DNA of 55,484 bases from Planctomycetota bacterium. GTDB lineage: Bacteria > Planctomycetota > UBA1135 > GCA-002686595. This document shows, piece by piece, positions 1 to 7,077 of this stretch. The stretch is from assembly GCA_009691855.1 (NCBI GenBank), contig SIAI01000030.1, positions 1-55,484 of the forward strand. The letters are read 5' to 3'. Under the pieces are notes generated by a model. It saw only the letters and a program-made list of their open reading frames with translations, did no database searches and was not told where the DNA came from. The stretch's first letter is position 1; each line of letters opens with the position of its first letter. The translations under genes and the position numbers were made by a program.

Positions 1-166
1 TAGTGTCCCTTCCCCGAAGTAGCGCCAACAATCCGCCGCACTGAATCGCCGCTGGCGGCGTTGCGCCTCCTCCCTAGTATTGCAGCGAATACGCGTCGTC
101 GGCGCGCCTTGCCAGCGACGATCCATCACCGCGCCTTGTTGGCGCTACTTCGGGGAAGGAACACTG
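1..166. mobile_element. Palindromic TAGTGTCC-ended MITE-like element (copy A)
   Basis: Bases 2-31 and 136-165 are inverted repeats that match at 29 of 30 positions. Weaker pairing continues inward (around GAATCG-CCGCTGGC), so nearly the whole element can fold into one hairpin with arms of about 60 nt. The left end TAGTGTCC is shared with the element at 25722-25854. There is no ORF of its own that looks real. The left TA resembles the TA target duplication used by IS630/Tc1-mariner elements; the right TA is not intact. The element supplies the stop codon and last seven codons of the dienelactone hydrolase gene. The window begins at its first base, so the left flank is unknown. Confidence 0.65.
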
Positions 167-945
167 TGCCCCAGCAGCTCCCTCCACCGCTTCCACGCCT
201 CGTCGCGCGCTTTCCTGTTCTCCGCCGACGCGTCGCCCGCCTCGCCCGCGCGCAGGAAGCCGTGGCCGGCGCCGGCGTAGACGACCGGGTCGTAGCTCTT
301 GCCCGCCTTCTTCATCGCCGCCGTGGTTGCCTCGAGCCCGGCCGTGATGCGCGCGTCGTTCTCGCCGTAGAAGCCGAAGACCGGGCAGGTGATCGTGGCC
401 AGCACTTCGTCCTTCGGTGCCGTGCCGTAGAACACGAACGCGCCTGAGAGCTCCTGCTGGTGCGTGGCGTACTCGAACGACTTGCCGCCGCCCCAGCAGA
501 AGCCGGCGACGAAGACCTTGCCGTTGCAGGCGCTCAGCGTGCGCGCGTGGGCCAGCAGGGCGTCGAGGTCGCCCAGCACCTGCGCCGAATCGAGCGCGTA
601 GAGGGCTTTCGTGGCCGCCTCGGTGCTCGCGAACGAGCCCGTGTCGCCGTCCGCGGGCCCCGCGCCCGAGAGAAGGTCCGGCGCCAGCGCCACGTAGCCC
701 GCCTCGGCCAGCTGGTCCGCGACCGAGCGCACCCAGTCCGTGAGGCCCTTGTTCTCGTGGATCACGAGCACCGCCGGGACCTTGGCCTTGACCTCGGGGA
801 AGACCACGAAGCTCTTCACCTTGCGCGCGCCGCGCTCGAGCTCGACCCACTCGTGGTGGCGCGGCGAACTCTCCAGGCGCGCGAGGGCGGGATCCTGCGG
901 CGTCTGCAGCGGCGCCAGCAGGGCGAGGGTGATCCACATGTTCAT
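145..945 (-). CDS. Dienelactone hydrolase family protein
   Basis: An alpha/beta-hydrolase of 266 residues in the dienelactone hydrolase family (carboxymethylenebutenolidase-like). The catalytic Cys150 sits in GFCWGG, Asp197 in ENDARI and His228 in GHGF; Glu64 in HENKG matches the glutamate that interacts with the nucleophile in this family. A hydrophobic N-terminus (residues 3-13) suggests export or membrane attachment. The start at 945 is chosen because AAGGAG lies 6 bases upstream. The last residues (after about 258) and the TAG stop lie inside the palindromic element at 1-166, so the original C-terminus was probably altered by that insertion. Just upstream on the same strand is the 3' remnant of a DUF4863 gene. 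The substrate cannot be read from sequence; ester or lactone hydrolysis is the family expectation. Confidence 0.9.
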   Translation of the reverse strand: MNMWITLALLAPLQTPQDPALARLESSPRHHEWVELERGARKVKSFVVFPEVKAKVPAVLVIHENKGLTDWVRSVADQLAEAGYVALAPDLLSGAGPADGDTGSFASTEAATKALYALDSAQVLGDLDALLAHARTLSACNGKVFVAGFCWGGGKSFEYATHQQELSGAFVFYGTAPKDEVLATITCPVFGFYGENDARITAGLEATTAAMKKAGKSYDPVVYAGAGHGFLRAGEAGDASAENRKARDEAWKRWRELLGHSVPSPK

Positions 946-956
946 GTCCGTCTCCT

Positions 957-1126
957 TCAGCTCTTGGCCAGGAACTCGAGCACGCCTTGCGGCAACAGGT
1001 ACACGATCAGCATCGTTCCGCCGGCCACGCTAGGCACGTGCTGCGACGCGGGCGGGAACACGACCCAGCCCGGCGCCTGGCCGTCGAAGGTGAGCTGGCC
1101 AGCGAGTGCGACGCAGTATGCACGTC
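957..1126 (-). pseudogene. 3' remnant of a DUF4863 cupin gene paralogue
   Basis: This stretch encodes about 56 C-terminal residues in an open frame ending in EFLAKS and a TGA, closely matching the end of the intact DUF4863 gene at 4714-5172 (shared PGWVVFPPASQHVP and AGGTMLIVYLLPQG). Differences are partly synonymous or conservative (PTVAGG/PSVAGG, AIEF/VLEF), so it diverged as a coding sequence before or after truncation. The 5' two-thirds of the gene is missing: the match stops near 1126, where a remnant on the opposite strand begins. Its stop codon is followed at once by the Shine-Dalgarno of the dienelactone hydrolase gene, so the two may once have formed an operon. Confidence 0.8.
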
Positions 1127-1225
1127 GTGCCCGTCTATCCGCTCGCGCTGCTGGGCGACAGCGTGATTTTCAACACGATCGACTACTGGAACGGCAAGCC
1201 CACGCGCAACGATTCGGGCGCGAGC
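1118..1225 (+). pseudogene. Remnant of a DUF3332-type gene
   Basis: The plus strand reads HVVPVYPLALLGDSVIFNT followed by IDYWNGKP. This is the C-terminal signature of DUF3332 family inner-membrane proteins (VPVYgl..LgDalvFNtIEFWtG). Only about 35 residues are recognisable; the upstream part is replaced by the oppositely oriented cupin remnant, and the downstream sequence (1226-1310) degenerates into arginine-rich nonsense. It is a non-functional scrap marking a recombination junction. No start or ribosome site is assigned. Family recognition rests on the motif only. Confidence 0.6.
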
Positions 1226-1310
1226 TCCTCGTGCCCCTTTCCACGCGCTCTCCGCCGGCGGCGCGGGCGATCTCTCGCCTGCCGAGGGCTTGACCCGAGG
1301 TCGAAGCGGC

Positions 1311-3176
1311 TCAGGCTGCCACCACGAGCGGCGCGGGCGGTGCCGTGCGCGCCGGCTTGCGCCAGGCGCGCCGCGGCTCGAGCGCGAGCAGCACCGGGCC
1401 CGCGAAGACGCCGGCGACGAAGACCGCCAGGATCCAGCCCGCCAGGCGCGCCCCACCGATTCCGCGCCGGCGAAGATCGCGCACGAGGCAGGCCATCAGC
1501 GCGCCCGTGAGGCCGAGGTTCAGCCAGAGGAGCCAGCCGTAGCCACCGCCGAGCAGCGGGTCGAGCGCGAGCAGGGCCTCGTCGGGTCGGGCCGCGGACG
1601 CGGCCGCGTAGTCGCTCGCCGCGCCCAGCAGCGCGAAGGGCGGCGGGCGCAGGAGCGTGGCCAGGACCGCGGCGCCGGCGCAGACCGTCGCGCGCGGGCC
1701 AGCGATGTCGTAGCGGTGGCGCAACGACGCGCCGCTCGCGAGCGCGAACTCGACCTCGGGTCGCAGCGGGTCGTCGTCGAGCAGGGTGAAGCGCGAGCGC
1801 GGCGCCTCGAGCGGTCCGTGGGGCTGCCAGAGGCCCGCGCGGGACCGCCAGAGCTGCGTCGCGCTGGCCAGCACGCGCTGGCTCTTGCCCGCCTCGTCGC
1901 GCGCCCAATCGAGGCGCAGCGGTCGCTCGCCGTTCGGCAGAGGCTGGGGCACGAGGCGCGGTGGAGTCTCCGCGGCGACGAGCCACAGGCCGCCGACGGC
2001 GGGGGCGAAGTAGTAGAGGTACTCCTCTTCTCCGTCCTTGATCTCGTAGAGGCTCGCGTCACGCGTGCACGTCGTGCCCACCGGCAACGGGAGTATCCAG
2101 CAGCGGCGCTCGTCCTCCGCGAGGAAGTCGACGACGCGCAGGGCGTCGTCGAGACTCTGCACGCGCCGTGTCCCCGGCGCGCCCGCGGGACTCTGGTACC
2201 AGGCGAACGGCGGGTGGAGCGCGGGCAGCGTCAGTGCGTCGAAGTCGGGTTCCTGCGGGCTGGGTGCCGCGTGGTGGTCGGTACCGCTGAGCGGAACCCG
2301 TCGCCCCGTCGGCTGTCCGTGCTCGTCGACGACGTCCCACAGACCGTCGGTGTCTGGCCGCGCCAGGAGACCGACCTCGTTCTCACCCAGACGCGCGACC
2401 AGCGCCCGGCCCTTCGCCAAACCGCCCAGCGCGAGCTCCTGCCAACCGCTCGCCGCGATCGCGCCGAAGAAGGCGGCCGCAGCCACGCAGGCCGCCGCCG
2501 CGCCGACGAGCGCGCGCGCGGGCGTCGGACGATCGGGATCGTGCTCGTGGGCCTCGCTGCGCGCGGCGATCCACAGGGCGAGGAGCGCGCCGAGCGCGTA
2601 GACGATCAGGCACGCGGGCCAGGAGGGATCGAGGAACGCGAGCGCCGACTGCGCCGCGTAGCGCAGGAAGAGCAACGCCGCCGCCCAAACAAAGCGCGCG
2701 ATCCAGCTCGTCGGAAGGCCGAGGCCGAGCACCACGAGCGCGTAGTCGAGCCCCAGGCCCGCGCTCATCGCCGCCACCGCTCCGAAGCGGCTCGGATCGA
2801 CGCAGGCCCCGCCCGCGCCGCTCCACAGCTCCGGGATCCAGGCCGGCAACATCCCGAGCGCGTTCCACGCCGCGACCACGCCCAGCGCGGCGAGGTGTCG
2901 GACCCAGAAGATCCGCTCGGGCGCGAGCGGTCGGTGCCGAAGGAGGTGGCGCGTTCCGCGCAGCGCCTCGCCCACGCTCGCGGCGATCGCGAAGAGGACT
3001 GCGCAAGGCACGAGCAGGAGCTCGAGCTCCTCCGCGAAGTGCGAGGTGGGCACGACGAAGACGCCTTCGACCTCGTTCTCGCCGAAGACGATCGCCGCGA
3101 GCGTCGTCCCGAGCACCAAGAAGGCCAGGAGCCAGGGACGATCCTTGCGCAGGAGCGCGACGGTGGGGGAGCTCAT
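1311..3176 (-). CDS. ABC-2-like membrane protein (exporter permease subunit)
   Basis: A 621-residue membrane protein, last gene of a three-gene operon (GntR regulator, ABC ATPase, this protein). Its ATG overlaps the ATPase stop in ATGA (3173-3176). Hydrophobic segments are seen near residues 15-35 and 50-70, then several between about 85 and 200 and near 225-250. A long polar, probably extracytoplasmic or cytoplasmic, domain of about 270 residues follows, then C-terminal segments around GWLLWLNLGLTGALM and IGGARLAGWILAVFVAGVF. This layout fits permeases paired with YtrA-type GntR operons. The large soluble insert is unusual for a simple ABC-2 permease and its role is unknown. Transported substrate unknown. 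Confidence 0.75.
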   Translation of the reverse strand: MSSPTVALLRKDRPWLLAFLVLGTTLAAIVFGENEVEGVFVVPTSHFAEELELLLVPCAVLFAIAASVGEALRGTRHLLRHRPLAPERIFWVRHLAALGVVAAWNALGMLPAWIPELWSGAGGACVDPSRFGAVAAMSAGLGLDYALVVLGLGLPTSWIARFVWAAALLFLRYAAQSALAFLDPSWPACLIVYALGALLALWIAARSEAHEHDPDRPTPARALVGAAAACVAAAAFFGAIAASGWQELALGGLAKGRALVARLGENEVGLLARPDTDGLWDVVDEHGQPTGRRVPLSGTDHHAAPSPQEPDFDALTLPALHPPFAWYQSPAGAPGTRRVQSLDDALRVVDFLAEDERRCWILPLPVGTTCTRDASLYEIKDGEEEYLYYFAPAVGGLWLVAAETPPRLVPQPLPNGERPLRLDWARDEAGKSQRVLASATQLWRSRAGLWQPHGPLEAPRSRFTLLDDDPLRPEVEFALASGASLRHRYDIAGPRATVCAGAAVLATLLRPPPFALLGAASDYAAASAARPDEALLALDPLLGGGYGWLLWLNLGLTGALMACLVRDLRRRGIGGARLAGWILAVFVAGVFAGPVLLALEPRRAWRKPARTAPPAPLVVAA

Positions 3177-4063
3177 CGCGAAGCCTCCGGGCGGGTGGTG
3201 AGCTCGAGGAAGAGCTCCTCGAGGTCGAGGTCGATCCGTTCCGAGAGGCGAGCCGCGCCCGCGCGCAGCTCGGACTCGCGCTCGGGGTTGAGGTCGAGCA
3301 GCGTCAGCTCGTAGCCGCCCTCGGCGGCGCGTGAACGCAGCAGACCGGCCACGCGCGGGTCGCCCTGGCCGTTCCGCGGCACCCAGTGGCGCTTCTCCAC
3401 GCGACGCTTGAGCTCGTCCAGCGGCGCATCGACGATCAAGGCACCTCCCTGCAGGATCCCGACGCGGTCGGCGATGCGCTCGACGTCGGAGAGGATGTGG
3501 CTCGAGAAGAGCACGGCCGTGCCGCGCTCGGCCAGCAGCTCGATCAGTGAGCCCAGGAGCTCGCGCCGCATGGCGACGTCGAGTCCCATGGCCGGGTCGT
3601 CGAAGATCAACACCTCCGGCGCGCCGCAGGCGGCGAGGATCAGGGCGAGCTGCGCGCGCATACCGCGGGACAGCTCGTAGATCCGCTTCGCGCGCAGAAT
3701 CCCGCAGCGTTCGAGCTCGCGCTCGGCCGCGGCGCGTTCGAAGCGCGGGCGCGTGCCGGCCTCGAAGGCGAGCGCGTCGTTCACGCGCATCTCGGGGTAG
3801 AGCCTGTGGCCTTCGCTCACGTAGCCGATGCGTTCGCGCTCGTCCGGCGTCAGGGTTGCGCTCGGCAGGCCCAGCACCCGTGCCTCGCCCGCGTGAGGTT
3901 GTAGGAACCCGAGCAGGATGCGCAGCGCCGTCGTCTTGCCCGCGCCGTTGCGCCCGAGCAGGGCGTAGACCTGCCCCGGCGCGACGGTGAAGGAGAGCCC
4001 GCGTAGCACGCTCTCTGCGCCGAAGTGGCGTTCCACGCCTCGGAACTCGATCGCTTGTGTCAT
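3173..4063 (-). CDS. ABC transporter ATP-binding protein
   Basis: A 296-residue ABC ATPase that would power the membrane protein encoded next. Walker A is GRNGAGKTT (residues 37-45), the signature region reads LSRGMRAQLAL, Walker B is VLIFDDPAMGLD and the switch His is in FSSHILSDVERI. The signature has R where most have G (LSRG rather than LSGG), as in several YtrB/CcmA-like ATPases. Its ATG overlaps the GntR stop (ATGA, 4060-4063) and its own stop overlaps the permease start in the same way, so all three genes are probably translationally coupled. Efflux or antibiotic-response roles are typical of GntR-linked ABC operons; the substrate is not known here. Confidence 0.92.
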   Translation of the reverse strand: MTQAIEFRGVERHFGAESVLRGLSFTVAPGQVYALLGRNGAGKTTALRILLGFLQPHAGEARVLGLPSATLTPDERERIGYVSEGHRLYPEMRVNDALAFEAGTRPRFERAAAERELERCGILRAKRIYELSRGMRAQLALILAACGAPEVLIFDDPAMGLDVAMRRELLGSLIELLAERGTAVLFSSHILSDVERIADRVGILQGGALIVDAPLDELKRRVEKRHWVPRNGQGDPRVAGLLRSRAAEGGYELTLLDLNPERESELRAGAARLSERIDLDLEELFLELTTRPEASR

Positions 4064-4455
4064 TTGGACCTCTTTCGCGTCTCCAGCGCCGCCAGGCGCT
4101 CTTCCACGGCCGCGCGGATCGCCAGCGGGCCGAAGCCGAGGTGGAAGGCCTCGGTCACGGCGCGCGCGAACAGGCCCTCGAGCCGCCGGGCACGCTCGCG
4201 CGCGGCCAAGTCGCTGGGCTTGTCGCTCACGAAGCAGCCCGCCCCCTGCCGGCGGACGATGACCCCGTCGCGCTCGAGGGCCTCGATCGCGCGCACGACC
4301 GTGTTTGGATTGATGGCGAGCTGCTTGGCCAGCTCGCGCACCGAGGGCAGCCGCGCGCCCGGGGAGAGCACCCCCTCCGCCACCGCCCGCTTCACCTGGA
4401 ACACGAGCTGCTCGAAGAGCGGCTCAGCGGAGCGGGGATCGACGCGCAGCAGCAT
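4060..4455 (-). CDS. GntR family (YtrA-type) transcriptional regulator
   Basis: A short GntR regulator of 131 residues from the ATG at 4455. The N-terminal winged helix-turn-helix is clear (PLFEQLVFQVKRAVAEG, then LPSVRELAKQLAINPNTVVR, then EALERDGVIVRRQGAGCF). The C-terminal part is only a short helical tail, as in the YtrA subfamily, which typically represses a co-transcribed ABC exporter. A longer in-frame reading from 4578 exists, but its extra 41 residues look non-coding and would overlap the operator, so the start at 4455 is preferred. It is first in the operon with the ATPase and permease. An inverted repeat at 4472-4492 just upstream is a good candidate for its own operator. Confidence 0.9.
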   Translation of the reverse strand: MLLRVDPRSAEPLFEQLVFQVKRAVAEGVLSPGARLPSVRELAKQLAINPNTVVRAIEALERDGVIVRRQGAGCFVSDKPSDLAARERARRLEGLFARAVTEAFHLGFGPLAIRAAVEERLAALETRKRSK

Positions 4456-4471
4456 GGCTAATCTGATCGAC

Positions 4472-4492
4472 TGTTCTAGTTCACATAGTACA
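4472..4492. promoter_or_regulatory. Candidate GntR operator (inverted repeat)
   Basis: TGTTCTA-N7-TAGTACA is an imperfect inverted repeat (one mismatch) in an unusually AT-rich island, ending 17 bases before the GntR start codon. On the minus strand it contains TACTAT (4485-4490), a plausible -10. Location and symmetry fit autoregulation by the YtrA-type repressor. No good -35 was recognised. Confidence 0.55.
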
Positions 4493-4556
4493 GTGTGTCT
4501 AGCCCCGCCCCGTTTCTTTTCGCCGACCCGCCCGAGCTCCTCGCGCCCACCCAGTG

Positions 4557-4578
4557 GTGCCGCGCCCGCACGCGGCAC
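4557..4578 (-). terminator. Hairpin downstream of the DUF4863 gene
   Basis: GTGCCGCG and CGCGGCAC form a perfect 8-bp stem with a 6-base loop, about 135 bases beyond the DUF4863 stop codon and upstream of the GntR promoter. There is no T-tract, so intrinsic termination is uncertain; the hairpin could simply insulate the two units. The rest of 4493-4713 shows nothing recognisable. Confidence 0.3.
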
Positions 4579-4713
4579 TTCTGTTCATGCCTTCAGCGCG
4601 GCGGAGCCGCCGCCAGGGTCCGCCGCCCTCCTGCTCTTCCGCCACCACGCTCTCCGCGTCTCTTGCGGTTGGATCGAAACAGCCGCGCAGCAGCGCAGGC
4701 CCGTCGGTCGCCC

Positions 4714-5172
4714 TCAGCTCTTGGCCAGGAACTCGATCGCGCCCTGCGGCAACAGGTACACGATCAGCATCGTTCCGCCGGCCACGGTGGGCACGTGCTG
4801 CGACGCGGGCGGGAACACGACCCAGCCCGGCGGCTGGCCGTCGAAGGAGGGCTTGCCCTCGAGCGCGACGCAGTAGTTCACCTCGCCGTTCGGGTGGCGA
4901 TGCAGCGGCCCGGCCCCGTTCATGTGCACCACGTCGATGGAGAAGTCGAGCGTGGGCGCGCCGCTCTTCGCCACGCGCCCGTACTTCACCGGCAGCGCGC
5001 CGCGCTCGGCGACCTTGCCGGCTTCGAGCAGCGCCTTCAGCTCCGCGTTCAGCGCCTGCGCGGCCTTGCCCGCAGGATCGAAGCGCTTGACGAGCTCCGC
5101 GCGCGCCGCGGCCGGCGCGGCGAGGTCCAGGCCCTGGGCGGCCTTCAGCAGGGGCAGGAAAGAGTCGAGCAT
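4714..5172 (-). CDS. DUF4863 cupin-like protein (4-hydroxylaminobenzoate lyase family)
   Basis: A 152-residue protein whose second half is a small cupin: the metal-binding-like GPLHRHPNGEVNYC is followed by FDGQPPGWVVFPPASQHVP and a final hydrophobic strand MLIVYLLPQG. This pattern matches DUF4863, the family that includes the 4-hydroxylaminobenzoate lyase PnbB; whether this protein has that activity is unknown. The start at 5172 begins MLDSFLPLL. There is no Shine-Dalgarno, but a TATCCT hexamer lies 7 bases upstream, consistent with a leaderless mRNA. It is divergent from the glutamine amidotransferase gene with only 36 bases between the starts. A truncated paralogue of its 3' end lies at 957-1126. 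Confidence 0.8.
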   Translation of the reverse strand: MLDSFLPLLKAAQGLDLAAPAAARAELVKRFDPAGKAAQALNAELKALLEAGKVAERGALPVKYGRVAKSGAPTLDFSIDVVHMNGAGPLHRHPNGEVNYCVALEGKPSFDGQPPGWVVFPPASQHVPTVAGGTMLIVYLLPQGAIEFLAKS

Positions 5173-5179
5173 GGAGCGC

Positions 5180-5185
5180 AGGATA
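5180..5185 (-). promoter_or_regulatory. Candidate -10 of a leaderless promoter (DUF4863 gene)
   Basis: TATCCT on the minus strand, 7 bases before the ATG at 5172. With the usual -10 to start-site spacing, transcription would begin at or next to the start codon. No -35 recognised. Confidence 0.45.
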
Positions 5186-5208
5186 GCGAAAGACCGACAG
5201 GAGGAAGC

Positions 5209-6075
5209 ATGTGCCGTTTCACGCTCTACCTCGGCCCGGCGATCCGCATGAGCGCGCTGGTGACCGAGCCCAGGAACTCCCTGATCCGCCAGAGCTTCGA
5301 GAGCCAGGAACGCGAGGAGCCATTGAACGGCGACGGCTTCGGCGTGGCCTGGTACGCGCACGAGCTGGAGCGCGAACCGGCGCTCTTCCGCTCGATCACG
5401 CCGGCCTGGAACAACGCCAACCTGCAGTCGATCGCGCGCGTGGTGAAGAGTCACTGCATCCTGGCCCACGTGCGCGCGGCGACGCAGGTGCGCTCGGTCA
5501 GCGAGGCCAACTGCCACCCCTTCGTGCACGCGCAGTACAGCTTCATGCACAACGGCGACCTGGCGGGCTTCAGCGCTCTGCGACGCGAGCTCCTGGCCTT
5601 GCTCTCGGACGAGGCCTTCGAGGCCATCCGCGGTAGCACGGACTCCGAGCACCTGTTCGCGCTGCTGGTCGACGAGCTGCGCCGGCGCGAGTCGCTGCCG
5701 CCGCTCGAACGCATGGCCGCCAGTCTGGAGGCCACGATGGCGCGCGCGCTCGAGCTCTCCGGGCGTCGCGCGGGCGGCGCGCCGAGCTATCTGAACCTGG
5801 CCCTGTCCGACGGCCAGTGCGCGGTGGTGACGCGCTTCACCAGCGAGCCCGACTACGCCGGCGAGTCGCTGCACCTGCACCGCGGCCGGCGCTACGTGTG
5901 CGAGGCCGGCGTGTGCCGCATGGTGCCACCCGAGAAGAACGCCGCGGGCGCGGTGATCGTGGCCTCCGAGCGCCTGAGCGACGACCCGGGCTGGGAGCTC
6001 GTGCCGCGCAACCACATGGTGCTGATCGCGCCCACGCGCGAGGTCGAGCTGCGCCCGCTGGTGCACGTGGCGTAG
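5209..6075 (+). CDS. Class II glutamine amidotransferase (EgtC-like)
   Basis: A 288-residue Ntn-type glutamine amidotransferase. The start at 5209 is fixed by GGAGGA just upstream and because it places Cys at position 2, the nucleophile exposed after Met removal. Other family hallmarks are NGDGFGVAWY, the Arg in HVRAATQ, the oxyanion-hole region FMHNGDLAGF and STDSEHLFALL. It matches stand-alone class II amidotransferases such as EgtC/YafJ, which hydrolyse gamma-glutamyl amides or glutamine. No ergothioneine genes are seen nearby, so the substrate is open. It is transcribed divergently from the DUF4863 gene. Bases 6076-6273 after it contain nothing recognisable. Confidence 0.9.
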   Translation: MCRFTLYLGPAIRMSALVTEPRNSLIRQSFESQEREEPLNGDGFGVAWYAHELEREPALFRSITPAWNNANLQSIARVVKSHCILAHVRAATQVRSVSEANCHPFVHAQYSFMHNGDLAGFSALRRELLALLSDEAFEAIRGSTDSEHLFALLVDELRRRESLPPLERMAASLEATMARALELSGRRAGGAPSYLNLALSDGQCAVVTRFTSEPDYAGESLHLHRGRRYVCEAGVCRMVPPEKNAAGAVIVASERLSDDPGWELVPRNHMVLIAPTREVELRPLVHVA

Positions 6076-6273
6076 CGCAGGAGCTCGTCGTCCCGCAGCG
6101 GAGCTCGCGGCACGGCGTCAACTTCAGCTTCTGCACCCTGCGCCGTTCGCTCGTGTCCTCGAGCAGCGGCCCGTCCAGGCCGGAGGACCCGGCGCGAGAG
6201 GACTCCCGCCCCGGGGATTCGCGGATGAGCACGGAGGCCAGGCCGCCTCGCTGCGGCTCCCGCGCTCCCGCGC

Positions 6274-7077
6274 TCAGCGCAACTCGAGATCGGCCACCAG
6301 CGGGTCGTGGTCCATGGTGTCCACGCGTCGCCCCTTCCACGGCCCGGCGTCGCGCACGAGCACGCGCGCGGACACGAACACGTAGTCCAGTCGCCGGTCG
6401 GGCTCCGCCGTCGTGCCGCGCCCGCGCGCGGCGTCGGTGAGGCGCGTGGCGACGTAGTTGTAGGTCTCGACGTCGCGCTGCACATCGTTCGAGAAGAGGT
6501 CGCCGCGCTTGTCGAGGTCGAGATCGAGGTTCAGGTCGCCGGCCAGGAGGAAGGCGTCGCCGTGTTGCTCGAGCAGCGCATCGAGCGTGGCGCCGATCTC
6601 GCGATTGCGGTCGTGGGCCGAGAAGGCGCTGGCGTGCAGCGCGGCGCAGGCGAGCTCCGCGCCGTTCACCGTCAGGCGCACGCCGAGCGAGCGCGCCAGC
6701 GGCAGGCGCAAGGTCTCGAGCGGCCCGTGGGTCGAGAACAGCGCCACGCCCCCGCGCCCCTTCTGCAGCGTCCAACTCGGGCCGAGGCTCGTGGCGAGCG
6801 CGTCGAGTGCGCCCGCTTCCTGCACCTCCTGCAGGAACACGAGATCGGGCTCGAGCTCGCGCAGCGAATGCGCCACCGCCTCGACGTCCGCGCGTAGAAG
6901 GCCGTGCGGCTCGCCGCCGCTCGCGCCGCCGACGTTCCAGCTCACCACGCGGAACACCGGCGCCGCGTGCGCGCCCGGCGCGTAGTTCGCTTGCCCGAGC
7001 TCGAACCCGCTGGCGCCGAAGAAGCACAGCGCCGCGAGGCTCCACAGCAACGTCTCCAGCCACGCGGCGCGGCTCAT
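6274..7077 (-). CDS. Endonuclease/exonuclease/phosphatase family protein
   Basis: A 267-residue EEP-superfamily hydrolase (DNase I-like fold). After an N-terminal hydrophobic helix (about residues 5-24) it shows WNVGG, the metal-binding Glu in FLQEVQ, FLLAGDLNLDLD, DYVFVS and the terminal DHDPLVADLEL, which supplies the general-base His and its Asp partner. The helix suggests a membrane-anchored enzyme facing outward. The substrate could be nucleic acid, a phospholipid or an inositol phosphate; sequence alone does not decide. Its ATG overlaps the stop of the ABC permease (ATGA, 7074-7077), making it the third gene of an ATPase-permease-EEP operon, an unusual partnership that suggests a role at the membrane. 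Confidence 0.88.
   Translation of the reverse strand: MSRAAWLETLLWSLAALCFFGASGFELGQANYAPGAHAAPVFRVVSWNVGGASGGEPHGLLRADVEAVAHSLRELEPDLVFLQEVQEAGALDALATSLGPSWTLQKGRGGVALFSTHGPLETLRLPLARSLGVRLTVNGAELACAALHASAFSAHDRNREIGATLDALLEQHGDAFLLAGDLNLDLDLDKRGDLFSNDVQRDVETYNYVATRLTDAARGRGTTAEPDRRLDYVFVSARVLVRDAGPWKGRRVDTMDHDPLVADLELR

Noticed and set aside
1290..3314. Long plus-strand ORF of 674 codons opposite the ABC permease gene.
   Set aside because: Composition is dominated by Arg, Ala, Glu and Gln without any domain; it mirrors the codon bias of the real minus-strand gene. The same applies to other long antisense frames, for example 14028-15960 plus, 35210-38410 plus and 45122-47758 plus.
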